A DNA stretch of 64,000 nt from Halictus rubicundus (lineage: Eukaryota; Arthropoda; Insecta; Hymenoptera; Halictidae). The position numbers were made by a program, and so were the translations under genes. Shown one piece after another: positions 41,307-51,209 of the stretch. Positions within the stretch are counted from its first letter, which is position 1. Each line of letters begins with the position of its first letter. A model generated the notes under the pieces. It worked only from the letters and a program-made list of their open reading frames with translations, did not search any database and was not told the DNA's origin. The stretch spans positions 496,001-560,000 of the forward strand of contig NW_027488593.1 in the NCBI RefSeq assembly GCF_050948215.1, read 5' to 3'.

Positions 41307-41418
41307 AAAAAAAAAAAATGTCCATATATCGATATAGTTAGTTCTAAGTTTTGCGTTAAAATTAAGTTTCTGCGTTAATTTTAAGACTTCTGAAACTGAG
41401 GTTTCAGGGCTGGCGGTA
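41307..41418 (+). other. 3' spacer and polypurine region of the BEL/Pao element
   Basis: Begins with a run of 13 A, then AT-rich sequence. A weak purine tract (CTGAGG, CAGGG) precedes the 3' LTR. Confidence 0.5.
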
Positions 41419-42142
41419 TGTTCGAGATTCGAACGATAACGGCTTGATCTGATTTCTGTTCGACACCAAGCTATAAATAGCCCGTTGTTGTTCTGGTCTC
41501 GTACATGTTGTCTTCGTCGATGCGATCGCTTCTGTTTCGTCCTTTCTTTGTGTCGCTCCTTCTCCGTCCTTCGTTCGTCTCTCTGCTATTGTTTCCCCAA
41601 ATTTCAAACCACCCGTTTCTTCAAGATCCACCGATCGCGTCGACGGAGACAACGGTTTCTCGTCTGATCGACATTCGACCATACGCTTTCGGCTCGTACG
41701 CGTCTCGTTCACGCTCTCTGTTCTCTAGCTTCAATTACGTTTTCGCGGCCGCTCCGCACGTATTCAAGCTCGAGCTTCACGTACCTTCGAAAGTCCTAGT
41801 ACGACTGTTAACCGTTTTCTACGATTATTGTTCTCCCCGGTCAATAATCTTCTTTCATCCGCGTCGCGAATCGTCTCGTCCCGCGTGCAAGATTTCCGTT
41901 CTTCCGCGGTCAAGATCATCCGTCGCGCCGCGAGCAAGATTTCCGTTATCGCCGTTCCTCCGTGTTTGTCCGAGCGTCAGTGTACTGTGAGTTTTGTCTT
42001 TTAAAATAAATACCCGTTGGTTCCGTGCATTTTCGTTTCTTGCGAAATCCATTCGTCTCCTCCGGAACTTCATCCTTCTTTCCGGTGCTCTCATTCCGCG
42101 TCCACCGCTGGACGGTCCCGGCACTCGGCAATTCGCCGAACA
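41419..42142 (+). repeat. 3' LTR of the intact BEL/Pao element
   Basis: 724 bp, the same sequence as the 5' LTR as far as I can read, followed by the second ACTCC. Confidence 0.95.
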
Positions 42143-42150
42143 ACTCCGAT

Positions 42151-42167
42151 GTCCCCTCTCAGGGGAC
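42151..42167 (+). repeat. 17-bp hairpin, copy 2
   Basis: Same sequence as 35245-35261, on the other side of the BEL/Pao insertion. Confidence 0.6.
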
Positions 42168-42603
42168 ATTCAAGTTTATTAGTGATTACGGGGAATTGAG
42201 TTATTTCAGCGCAACTTTTTGAGACATGCATGTTTCCCTGAAGTTTTCTCTTGAAATGGCACAAGAAATCAAATCAAAATATAGGAAAATTACTAAGATA
42301 TGTAAAAAAAATGTCAGCGGGTTTTATGTCAGAAGAGAACGTGAGAAGTGTGCTCACGACGGTCCGAGCACTTCTCTTGAAAAGAGCGATAAGGAGAGTT
42401 TGTAGAAGAAAGCTCGGTATGCGAGCATACCTCGCACTGTATAGAGGGTTTTATAAATATAAATAAACAAGTCTAAAACTGGAGGAAATGACTGTTGCAA
42501 TAGTCAATAAGCCTGAAATGCGGATCGTGCGGATCAATACGCTTCGACGTATTGTTTCCTCCGTAAATCGCTGAAATGGTGGAGGAAGTTATTTTTTTGG
42601 GGG
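42168..42603. other. Interior of the piggyBac-type element
   Basis: A 71-codon basic frame at 42251-42466 (RRVCRRKLGMRAYLALYRG) has no recognised domain and includes an inverted repeat (AGAAGTGT/ACACTTCT-like near 42340-42375). Otherwise AT-rich. Confidence 0.35.
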
Positions 42604-42960
42604 TTGGAAATGTGTGTGATAAACTCATACATAATGTATCGCATCTCAAAACAAACAAATAATGAAACGCCAATGACACACCACAAGTTTGTCAAGACAC
42701 TCATTGACCAATTGAGGGGCGATTTTCGTGTATTGAGAACGCGTCCATCCACATCTTCTGCGGACAATAGATTAAACAATAAACTACATATTCCCGATGT
42801 GGGACAAAGAAAACGGGACTGCATTGTGTGTTCTAACAGGAAAACACCTGCTAGCAGGCGTTAAACAAATTATTATTGTCAAACATGCACTAATCAGCCT
42901 GCAATCCATATTGGAGAGTGTTTCAAAATTTATCATACTGTACAAAATTATAAACAATAA
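42604..42960 (+). pseudogene. piggyBac-type transposase C-terminus with cysteine-rich domain
   Basis: One frame with a TAA at 42862-42864. The first part has the end of the catalytic fold (INSYIMYRI, then a FVKTLIDQLRGDF helix). After NKLHIPDVG come the paired cysteines of the C-terminal cysteine-rich domain (RDCIVCSNRK, then YYCQTC, GECFKIYH) up to a TAA at 42958-42960. That domain contacts the element ends in piggyBac transposases (known). The catalytic DDD region is absent, deleted from this copy. Confidence 0.7.
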
Positions 42961-43151
42961 AATATTGATTTTTTTGCAAATATACTTTCCTCGATTTCAA
43001 CCAATTCATATAAGTCCAATATCATCATAATAAGATACTTAGTTCCAAAACTATACAAAATAATACGAGAGTTTGAAAATGTCCGTTTCTGCCACAAAGT
43101 GGCGCGGAGTAGCTGGTATCCAACGTCGAGAATGGCGCGGAGTGCAAAGGG

Positions 43152-43817
43152 TTAAAACCGCTGATAGATGCATTTATTGTGCGACGTGGAAGATCTAGTT
43201 TTTGTGCTAAATTCTGACTGAACGAATTGATTTGAGAACCCGAATCTAACAGCGCGCGGCATTTATGTTTTCTACCCTTACTATCCGTGACGTAAACCAC
43301 CGCGGTAGAAAAAACTACATACATATTCGGCCTCAAAATTTGCCGAGTTAGTGTGGCATACGTGCCCTACATGAGATGAGGAGGGAGATTCTTCCGCTTG
43401 AGGCTCAGGGACAGAAACGGCCTCCTCTCGATGCAACAATGTGTGGTGTTTCTTACCAGATTTTCTACAATTACCGCGAGTGCAACCCTTAATGCTGTGC
43501 TCCATACTTAGACAATTGAAACACACGCGTGCCCTTCTGACGGCAGCATGTCTTTCTACATGGGACATGGCTAATAGCTTCGAGCAATTTTGCGACGCAT
43601 GCTCGACGTCGCATAGCCCACATTTGCTAGATTTGCTAGCGACGTGCGATGTTACCACGAATGATTTTTTACTAATTTCGCGGTTCTTTGGAAAGGGCGT
43701 ACGGTCACTAACGGCAATAGCAACGGATGGGTTGCTACTCTCCCTGCGTTCTAAATATTGAGATCGCGTTTCTACAAATGCAGCGAAATCATTGAAAGGT
43801 GGGAGGACCTTTCACTC
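43152..43817 (-). pseudogene. gag-pol: BEL/Pao Gag C-terminus and protease N-half
   Basis: Minus strand: a FNDFAAFVETR helix, a basic linker, zinc clusters (CGLCDVEHASQNC, CFNCLSMEHSIKGC), then after a frame change near 43330 the protease with RALLDSGSQINSF and the start of the flap region. It ends at the TTAA of the piggyBac-type element and continues at 35224. Older and more diverged than the intact BEL/Pao element nearby, with DSG in place of DQG at the active site. Confidence 0.8.
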
Positions 43818-44878
43818 TGTAACGGGAGCGTTTTACGCGGACGTGAATCGCGAAGGAAGGTTGGTTTGTGCTGCCCTCTCCTGGATGCTCGAGCATGCCA
43901 GGGTCGTTGGAGAGGACAGCGGTTGAAATAAACGGACGAGGTTTATGAAAGTAATTTAGCTTTATTGTAAGTTACTGTTCTTCGTAGACTCGGATCAGGA
44001 CGGAGGGTCCTGGCTGGAGTGTTCCGGCGGGAAGACAGGCTGTAATCAGCCCGAAGAGACGACACGTTATTTATATACAAATCTTAACTCTACTCTTACA
44101 TCTAATTACGCCTAATGACGGAAACGCGGAGCGCGAAGCGATCGGACTCGCTTATACGGCGGGAATGTGGAGCGACGATACGTCGCGAAAGGCGGAGCGC
44201 GAAGCGATCAGGACTCGCTTATCCGGCGGGTACGCCGAGCGACGAGAGTCGCGAAACGGCGGAGCGCGAAGCAGTCGGGACCCGCTTTAGAACGGAGCGA
44301 TCGGGACTCGCTCGGGAACGGGGAGAATACGGAGCGACGATACGTCGCGGAGCGGTCGAAACGGCGGAAGGTGCCCGGGATTCCGGATCTGCGGCTGGAC
44401 GGCAGGAACCAGGGGGGAGAGGGCCGGAGGCGCGGCGCGTAGTAGTGCTCGGAAGCACTGCTCTCGCCCGACTGCTCACTCGAGACTCGCTCGCGGTATC
44501 GGTTTCGCTTGCACACGCACGATTCTGTAGTACGCGTTCCACCGACACCAACGTGCTCACGCACACGCACGGACGAGCCCGTAGGGTGCGCGTTCCACGC
44601 GGCTGCGAGTGGTCTGGAGCTCGGAGATAATCCTCCACGAGCAGCTCCAAGCCAACTCCGCTTCTGGCGTGTTTCGGCCCGGTATTTTTTGGCGAAGCGC
44701 GGACTACGGAGAGCGCGCCGTCTCGCGAAATGTTCGCGAAGCGTCGGCGCTCGCGGATTGGTCCGCGCTTGGGTCTATTCGCGGATTGGTTCGCGTAAGG
44801 GGCCGGTCGCGGATTGGTTCGCGTGCGGGTCAGATTCGCGAGCTCGCGACGGAACGTGAAATTCGCCGTTTCGTCGCA
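43818..44878 (-). mobile_element. Solo LTR, 1061 bp, GC-rich, TSD ACTC
   Basis: On + it runs TGTAACGGGAGCG ... TTTCGTCGCA, with ACTC at 43814-43817 and 44879-44882, inside BEL/Pao gag. On the minus strand a TATA-like GTATATAAATA lies near 44070 and AATAAA near 43960, which gives a minus orientation. The termini resemble the LTR at 3713-5104. The overlapping 100-230-codon frames are by-products of GC content and simple internal repeats (GCGGAGCG, GATCGGGACTCGCT). Confidence 0.8.
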
Positions 44879-45180
44879 ACTCCATAGTGCGCTTCTCCCA
44901 ATCATTTAGCGAAGCGGTATCCAATTTCCTCGCTAAGTAAGTGCTAATGAGTGCATCCCAAATTTCTACTGGCTTTAGCAAAGACTCTAATGCGCGAACA
45001 TTGTTTATTGCGCTATCCACAAATTCACTAAGAGCCTTTCCGTTGCTCTTTCTAGACAATGGCTCGAGGTCTAGGAGTGAATTGATGTGATGACTTACTA
45101 AAATTTTCGGATCATCGTACCTCTGCCTTAACCGCGGCCAAGCTAACTTGTAGTTTGTAGCTGACACGCCAAATGATTCT
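44879..45180 (-). pseudogene. gag: BEL/Pao Gag N-terminal segment
   Basis: Minus-strand frame with the DUF1759-like core (YKLAWPRLRQRYDDPKILV, then LLDLEPLS, ALISTYLARKLD, WEKRTMEL). Cut on its right by the LTR at 45181 and on its left by the solo LTR at 44878. It rejoins the gag at 43813 with a one-base frame difference. Confidence 0.75.
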
Positions 45181-45888
45181 TGTTTCGGCTTGAACGATTG
45201 TTCGATTGCCTGAGGCCGGGACCACTCAGAATTGAGCGCTGAGGAAAGTGGCGGAGACTGCAGGTGATATGCACGCAACGCGAAAGTTGTTGAAAGTCAC
45301 TTTAATGGTTTTCGACACGACTAGGCCACACCGTTGGCACAAACAAAGAAATATAACGGAAATCGCGGTACAAACTGTAGCGAGATAGGACGCGAAGATG
45401 CCGCGAGAAAATGAAGTATGCGCACGATAACGCACGAAACGTCGGAAGAACGGTTGCTCTTATTATTCTAATAGGTGAATTCGGTTCACCTTTGCTAGCG
45501 AGGTGAGATTCAAACGGAGGTGTTTGTCGCCGGTGACACGCCTGTTTACGCGAGCGAGACAACAGCCGCTCGATCGCGCGTTCGTAACGCGAAAACAATT
45601 TTGAAACGATCACCAACGGTCGGAACACCTTCGTTTGAATGCTACCTTTTTCTGCCAATACTGAACATACCGCCCGCCTTGAAACGATAGTTTCGAAACG
45701 CACACACATCGCGAGGTGGACGGATGACGCCGGAATAGAAGGACGCGAGATCGTCGAGCCGCCCGCCATGAGAGACGGGGGAAATGAATTTAATGCACAC
45801 GCACGCAACCTTAAACCTAAACGAACGCAAGCTTAATCTAACAAACGCCCACTTAAATCTAACGCACGCGACTTAAATCTAATGAACA
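45181..45888 (-). repeat. 3' LTR of the second BEL/Pao element, ~708 bp
   Basis: On + TGTTTCGGCTTG ... CTAATGAACA. Its first ~81 bp match 51129-51209 with few changes. It carries CCGGGACCACTCAGA, shared with the solo LTR at 7820. Confidence 0.85.
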
Positions 45889-45905
45889 CAGAATGACCGA
45901 GAATC

Positions 45906-48900
45906 TTATTCCGCTGGGTTTTTACATGAAACCGGCAGCGGGCACAATTTAACGATAGGTCGCTTAAATTCGACGGTGCTTGTTTTAACGGTACCCACGC
46001 GCGTGTAGCCGTCTTCGCCTGGATGCAGTTGGGTAACGCGACCGAGTTCCCACTTACAGGGAGGAAGTTTCGGAAGGCGAAGAAGTACGAGCTGCCCGGT
46101 CGCTATTGGAGGTTGTTCGCGACGCCACTTACTGCGCTGCTGGAGAGTGTTGACATAATCGTCTCTCCAGAGCTTCCAAAATCGTTCGGTCATGTGCCGA
46201 ATAAGTTGCCAGCGCGTGAGGCGATTTTCGGCAAGAGTTAGCGTCGATGGCCGAAGGGGCACCGTGAGCGCCGAACCGATTAAAAAATGGCCAGGAGTTA
46301 ACGATTCGAAATCGTCGTACGAGTCGGACTGCGGCGAGATCGGGTGAGAATTGAGACACGCTTCGATAGCACAGAGAAGAGTGGTAAATTCTTCGAATGT
46401 GAGAGTGCGATCCTTCAGAATGCGACGCAGATGATGCAGGCAAAGCATTTCGCGGGAGGAGAGACCCGAGGTTCCGGGAGCTGTCCCATGAGTTGGTTGC
46501 GATGTGCAGCTCGTTCTCGAGCGCATGTGACGCATGCGTCAATTACCGATCTCGCAAGATTTCGCGTACGTAGAATCCAGAAGGTTTGGCGGAGGGTGCT
46601 CAAGGTGAGCTGAAGTCCGGCGTGTAGCGAACGAATATGCGCGTGTTCGATGATGAGTCGAACGAGAGGATGCGACGCGAGAATAATGGGATGTTTAGAG
46701 TTAAACGGTAAAGGAGCACGGTGCAGTCGACCTCACACGCGAAGAATCCCTTGTTTATCGAGGAAAGGATTCAGAGAACTAAGAGGGTTCTTCGACGGCA
46801 GCGGTTTTTTCTGGACGACGACCTTGCTTTCCGATGGAAACAGAGTGGCTTGGATTCGACGGATCCACCATAATTTCGCGTTGCAGCATTCATCAGCCGA
46901 AAGCGCGAGACCATAGCCGCGAGATGGAGCTTGAAAAGTCTCCGGATTACTGCGTCGACACGCGCACACGAATCGAAAAATGTATGCCGTGACTCGAATG
47001 AGTTTTGGCCAGGACGAGAAGCGGGTTTCCAGTTCCCACTGTTGAGTTGGGACGGCGAAATGAGCCGGTATGACTTTTGCCTCTAACGGGTTGTGGTCGT
47101 CGAGACGAACCTGAAGCTGTGGTCATTCGGAGCGATCACGGATCAGCCATGCGGGACCTTGCCACCACAGAGATGACCGAAGAAGGTCTTCGCTTAGGAG
47201 ACTACGGGAAGCGCAATCGGCAGGATTGTCTTCTGTGGAGACGTGTCGCCATTCCGCGTGCGGGAGCCGGGCTTGAATATTCGAAACTCGGTTGGCCACA
47301 AAGGTCTTCCAGCGTGAGGGATGCTGCTGGACCCAATTCAGGACAACGGTCGAATCTGTCCAGCACACGCAGAAGATATTTCGCGTGCCGAAGGTCGACA
47401 GGATGAATTCCATGAGCCGCGCGAGAAGAAGTGTCCCTTGCAATTCTAATCGAGGAATTGTCAATGGGTTAAGAGGAGCTACTTTAGATTTTCCGGCGAG
47501 CAAAGAAATCGTGACTTCGCCGGAGGGCGAGGTACACTTTGCATACACGGCGGCAGCGTAAGCGACCGTCGAGGCATCGGCGAAGCCGTGAAGCTCGATG
47601 CGAGAAAAAGACAATGAGGAGCCAATCCACCGAGGAAGTTTTAACGAGTTGAGGAGTGGCAGGCACTCGCAAATTGATCGCCATTTGTCGAGAAGCGCAT
47701 TCGGTAATTCTTCGTCCCATCTAATGCGGAGGCGCCATAAATCCTGAAGAAAGATCTTAGCGAGGACGGTTGCGGGGGTGACCCAGCCTAACGGATCGTA
47801 GAGTTTGGCGATCGTGGAAAGAATCGACCTCTTGGTCGACAACAGTGGATCAGCCACGATTGCGCGAAATTGAAAGGCGTCCAGACTCGGACTCCAGCTG
47901 ACTCCAAGAACTTTGAGCTGGTCATCAGGGGCGAGAGTTTTGGTACACGCAAGACCGTGATCCGCTGGATCGAGATCGGCCAGCAACGCGGACGAATATT
48001 GCTTGCCCATTTTCGTAGCCTGAATTTCCCGCAATCGAGGGGAGCGGTCAGCTGGTTACGAGACTGGCGAAGGGACTCGGTGTCATCGCCTCCAAACAGA
48101 ACGTCGTCAACATATATTTCCGAGCGCTTCAAGTACCTACAACTCGAAAGTTCAAACTGTTATATCTCATCATGGAAGTATCTGACAAAAAAATGTTTCA
48201 GACAAAATTGACTTGTTTTTTCCGGTAGAATCTAAATATGTAACATTTTATAGGGGGTTCCATTTAAAATTACAAAGGTACCTCCCCTCCCCCGTTAAAG
48301 GGGAAGGGAGGCCACTTCACGTTTATGTAGTCAGAAAGGCCATTCGGTTCCATGCAATTTAAGACTAAGAACTTTAAAATCGATGGCATAGTTTTCGAGA
48401 TATTGAGCTGTTCAGAGTTATGTGGGCCACCCTGTATATGATCTTGGAGGATCGATTTCGCGAGAGGAAAACGATGCCCTTCGTCCTCATTAAGACGTTG
48501 AAGGACGCGAAGGGCGAGATAAGGAGCGCACGTCATTCCGTATGTGACTGTGAGTAGTTGATATTCTCGGCACGTGGCGGAAGGTGCTGGCTGCCACAGA
48601 ATGCGTTGGTAATCGACATCGCGGTCGTCGAGGAGAATTTGGCGATACATTTTTGCGATATCGGCAGTGTAAACGTATCGGAATTTACGCCATCGAAGAA
48701 TGACCGCGGCGAGGTCGCTTTGCAATTTCGGACCGGCGATGGTCATTCAACGAAGAGCTGTTTGATGTGAGACTGGAGGCGTTGAACACAACGCGAAGGT
48801 GGGTCGTAGCGCTGCCAGCTCGAAGGACGGGATGATGCGGAATAAAAACACATTGATGAGACGATGCATCCGAGTCTCGAGCGAGACGCATATGCTCTAG

Positions 48901-51073
48901 ACGCTGGTACTCATCAAGAAAGTCGCGATACTCAGTGGCGACTGAGGGACTCGTTTGAAGGCGGCGCGAAAGAGACTGCATCATTTTTTCGGCGACCCGG
49001 CGCGAATGCCCGATATCTATGGGAGGACCGGATCGAAACGGAAGACGAACGATATATCGTCCGTCGGGCGCGCGAGACGTATTGTCGCGAAAGTGTCGCT
49101 CGCACGCTTCTTCGTCCGGTGTGAAGAGAGACTGGAGAGGGATTTCCTCAAGTTCCCAAAATCGTTGCATGTCTGATTGTAGCTGCTTGTCATAGAGACA
49201 GTGGTGCGTGACAACGGCAGCCGACGGAAAGCTAAGGGTCGACGAATTCGCGAACACGGGACCCGAGATTATCCAGCCGAAAATAGAGTTTTGCGCAATC
49301 GGTGTACCCGGTTCGCCTTTGCGATGTCCGTCAAGAATAATATGCGGATAGATATCTGATCCTAGAATCAATTGAATCGAGTCGGCACTCGAAGGGTACG
49401 CGTCAGCCCAATTTAAATCGGCGAGATGCTCGAATTTGCGTGAATCCGTTACGCGCTTCGGTGTGTAGGTTGACAGCGAAGGTAGAACGAGCGCGGTTGT
49501 TGTGACGGATGGAGCGAGAGAAAAGCGCGGGGAGAGACGCAAGCGGATCGCATGCCGAGCCGCGACGGTGCGTACCCCACCAACTCCCGAGATCGTCGTC
49601 GCGACACGTTGATGTTTCGCATGTAGCAGCTGAGCAACGGATTCCGTAACGAAACTTGTCTCGGATCCTTGGTCTATTAACGCGCGAACCCTGATGCTGC
49701 GGTCGGAATCGACGCTTGCTTGCACCCACGTAGTGGCTAGCAAAATTGATTTATGCAATGGGGCTTTAGTTGATGCGAGATGAGACTGGACATCGGCGGT
49801 CGTTTCACGTGCTCTCGCGAGATTCGGTAGAAGATGTCGAGGCGGGAACGGATCTTTCTTCATGCAATAACGTGTGGTGCCGCTCATGGCAAGCGCGACA
49901 AGAATATTTCCTCGTGCAGTCTTGAATAGAGTGAGATTGACTTAAGCAGTTTGAGCATCGACATAATCGCTTAATGATTTCCCTACGATGGGAAGCGCTC
50001 TTTGACAGAAACGATGGGCATACATTTATGTAATGACGCGCGCGGCATAACGGACATGCTACCGGCGATGACTTTGTTACAGCTGCTGTATGAGTCCGAG
50101 TGGACTCGAACGGAAATTTGGTCGCCTGAACTCCGCTTTTGACACGCGCGGGAGATTTCGCACGCGGAACGGGAGGAATTATAGAGCCGCTTTTAAATTC
50201 CTCGAGAGCGCGGACACGTGAATCGATGAATTCTCGCAATGTATCGAACGACGGCGGGGTCACGTCGTCGCTTGTTTTTATGTTCCACACCTTCCGCGTC
50301 GTGGAATCGAGTTTTTGCGCGATCACGTGAACGAGTATGTCGTTCCAGAGGTTTTCGGGAGTCCGTCCGAGATTCTGAAGCGACGCAACGGACATACAGA
50401 CTCGGTCACGAAGATCTTGTAGCTCCGACGCGGATTCGCAATTAAGAGCGGGTAATTGAAGCAGCGCTGACAAATGGACGGCAAGAAGGCGACGCGGATT
50501 GTCGTAACGCGATTTAAGCGCGTCCCACGCGATTTTGAAGTTTGTAGCGGTCACCGGAATGTTGCTAACGCAATCGAGAGCGCTGCCTTTGAGCGAGGAT
50601 ACGAGATAATGGATGCGGGATACATCCGTGAGTGACCGGTTCGAAATGATGAGCGCGTCAAATCGATCGCGAAACGCTTACCAGGTCTCGCACTGACCTT
50701 CGAATAGCGGGAGGTGGATTCGCGGGAGATGCGCGGGCGTTTCCATCGAGAGATGGGAACCGGCGGACTCTTCTTCCTGCTTCCGCTGGTCAAGGATGTC
50801 GTTCATGAAGGCGAGGCTGTCGAGGTACACCTCCTCCGTGGCTGCGAACTGATCCTCGCTGAAGTAAGGATGGCTCGTCTGCTCCTTTAGGGACAGGGCA
50901 GCCGCGACCTTCCCATGACCGGCCTCGTACTTCCTCCACTGCTCCTTTATGTGAACGATTCGGGTCTGTACAACACTCTTCGTCCACTTCTCCTTGCCCA
51001 ATTTTTTGAAGTTGATCACCGATCGCTCGATGGCCCGTTGAAGGGTGAGCTGTTGCTCCAAATGCTCGTCCAT
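45906..51073 (-). pseudogene. gag-pol: BEL/Pao Gag-Pol, multiple breaks, integrase core deleted
   Basis: ATG at 51073 on the minus strand (MDEHLEQQ). Gag runs to an in-frame TAA near 50681, then on through zinc clusters (CPLCRARHYINVC, CSNCLSQSHSIQDC, CRACHERHH) to a frame change near 49810-49880. Protease LIDQGSETSFV and the start of RT follow to a frameshift near 48740. RT continues (VYTADIAKMYRQIL), is interrupted at 48436-48116 by a mariner TIR, and resumes with YVDDVLFGG before another frameshift near 48000. RNase H (LHGFADASTVAY, CWTDSTVVLNW) ends at a stop near 47123. The integrase zinc region lies near 46480-46600, but the catalytic DDE core between about 46435 and the TLTFEEF block is gone. 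The tail ends RPIVKLCPLP and stops at 45906. Inactive. Confidence 0.85.
48116..48436 (+). mobile_element. Lone TIR of the mariner-type element
   Basis: 321 bp matching 19435-19757 (right TIR of the element at 17936), ending CACCCTGTA followed by TA. The left edge begins TATTTCCGAGCG, an internal TIR position, preceded by TA in the host. No second TIR and no transposase. It interrupts the reverse transcriptase of the second BEL/Pao element. Confidence 0.85.
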
Positions 51074-51108
51074 GGTCGGTGTTGAACGGTCGACGTCCAC
51101 TTCCTCAG

Positions 51109-51126
51109 ATCCGGCTCGAAGGACCA
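51109..51126 (-). other. Primer-binding site, tRNA-Tyr type
   Basis: The minus strand reads TGGTCCTTCGAGCCGGAT, identical to 36016-36033, two bases from the LTR edge at 51129. Confidence 0.8.
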
Positions 51127-51128
51127 AA

Positions 51129-51209
51129 TGTTTCGGCTTGAACGATTGTTCGATTGCCTGAGACCGGGACCACTCAGAATTGAGGGCTGAGGAAAGTGGC
51201 GGAGACTGC
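51129..51209 (-). repeat. 5' LTR stub of the second BEL/Pao element
   Basis: Matches the first 81 bp of 45181-45888, then switches abruptly to satellite at about 51210. About 627 bp of LTR and the outer flank are missing. Confidence 0.9.

Larger units (their letters stand above)
35286..42142 (+). mobile_element. Full-length, apparently intact BEL/Pao retrotransposon, 6857 bp, TSD ACTCC
   Basis: Two 724-bp LTRs (35286-36009, 41419-42142), both TGTTCGAGATTCG ... ATTCGCCGAACA, which I read as identical, flanked by ACTCC (35281-35285, 42143-42147). A primer-binding site, one uninterrupted 1746-codon polyprotein frame, and a short 3' spacer make every expected part present. This is the youngest and best candidate for an active element in the window. 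Confidence 0.95.
35229..43151 (+). mobile_element. piggyBac-type element at TTAA, holding an intact BEL/Pao element
   Basis: Ends CCCTTTGCAGTCCGC and GCGGAGTGCAAAGGG, flanked by TTAA (35225-35228, 43152-43155), as piggyBac family elements have. After removal of the BEL/Pao element (35286-42142) it is ~1.06 kb and encodes only the tail of a transposase, so it is a deletion derivative. Confidence 0.85.
29628..45180 (-). mobile_element. BEL/Pao retrotransposon, decayed and split by three nested insertions
   Basis: Read right to left: gag (44879-45180 and 43658-43817), zinc knuckles and protease N-half (43152-43658), a sliver at 35194-35228, protease C-half and integrase (30430-32196), LTR (29628-30414). 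Removing the insertions 43818-44878, 35229-43151 and 32197-35193 with one copy of each duplication makes the protease frame run through both the TTAA and the TATTGCTG junction; a one-base shift remains at the gag junction. Reverse transcriptase and RNase H are missing. Its right end is cut by the BEL/Pao element at 45181. Confidence 0.8.
45181..51209 (-). mobile_element. Second BEL/Pao element, decayed; 5' LTR cut by satellite
   Basis: Read right to left: an 81-bp stub of the 5' LTR (51129-51209), tRNA-Tyr primer-binding site, gag-pol pseudogene, full 3' LTR (45181-45888). The 5' LTR stops where the CCTAT satellite begins. A mariner TIR sits inside pol. It is a relative of the intact element at 35286 (same primer-binding site, similar protein) but with different LTRs. 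Confidence 0.9.

Noticed and set aside
44115..44905. Frames of 90-228 codons on both strands
   Set aside because: Chance frames in a GC-rich solo LTR with simple internal repeats; no domain and overlapping on both strands.
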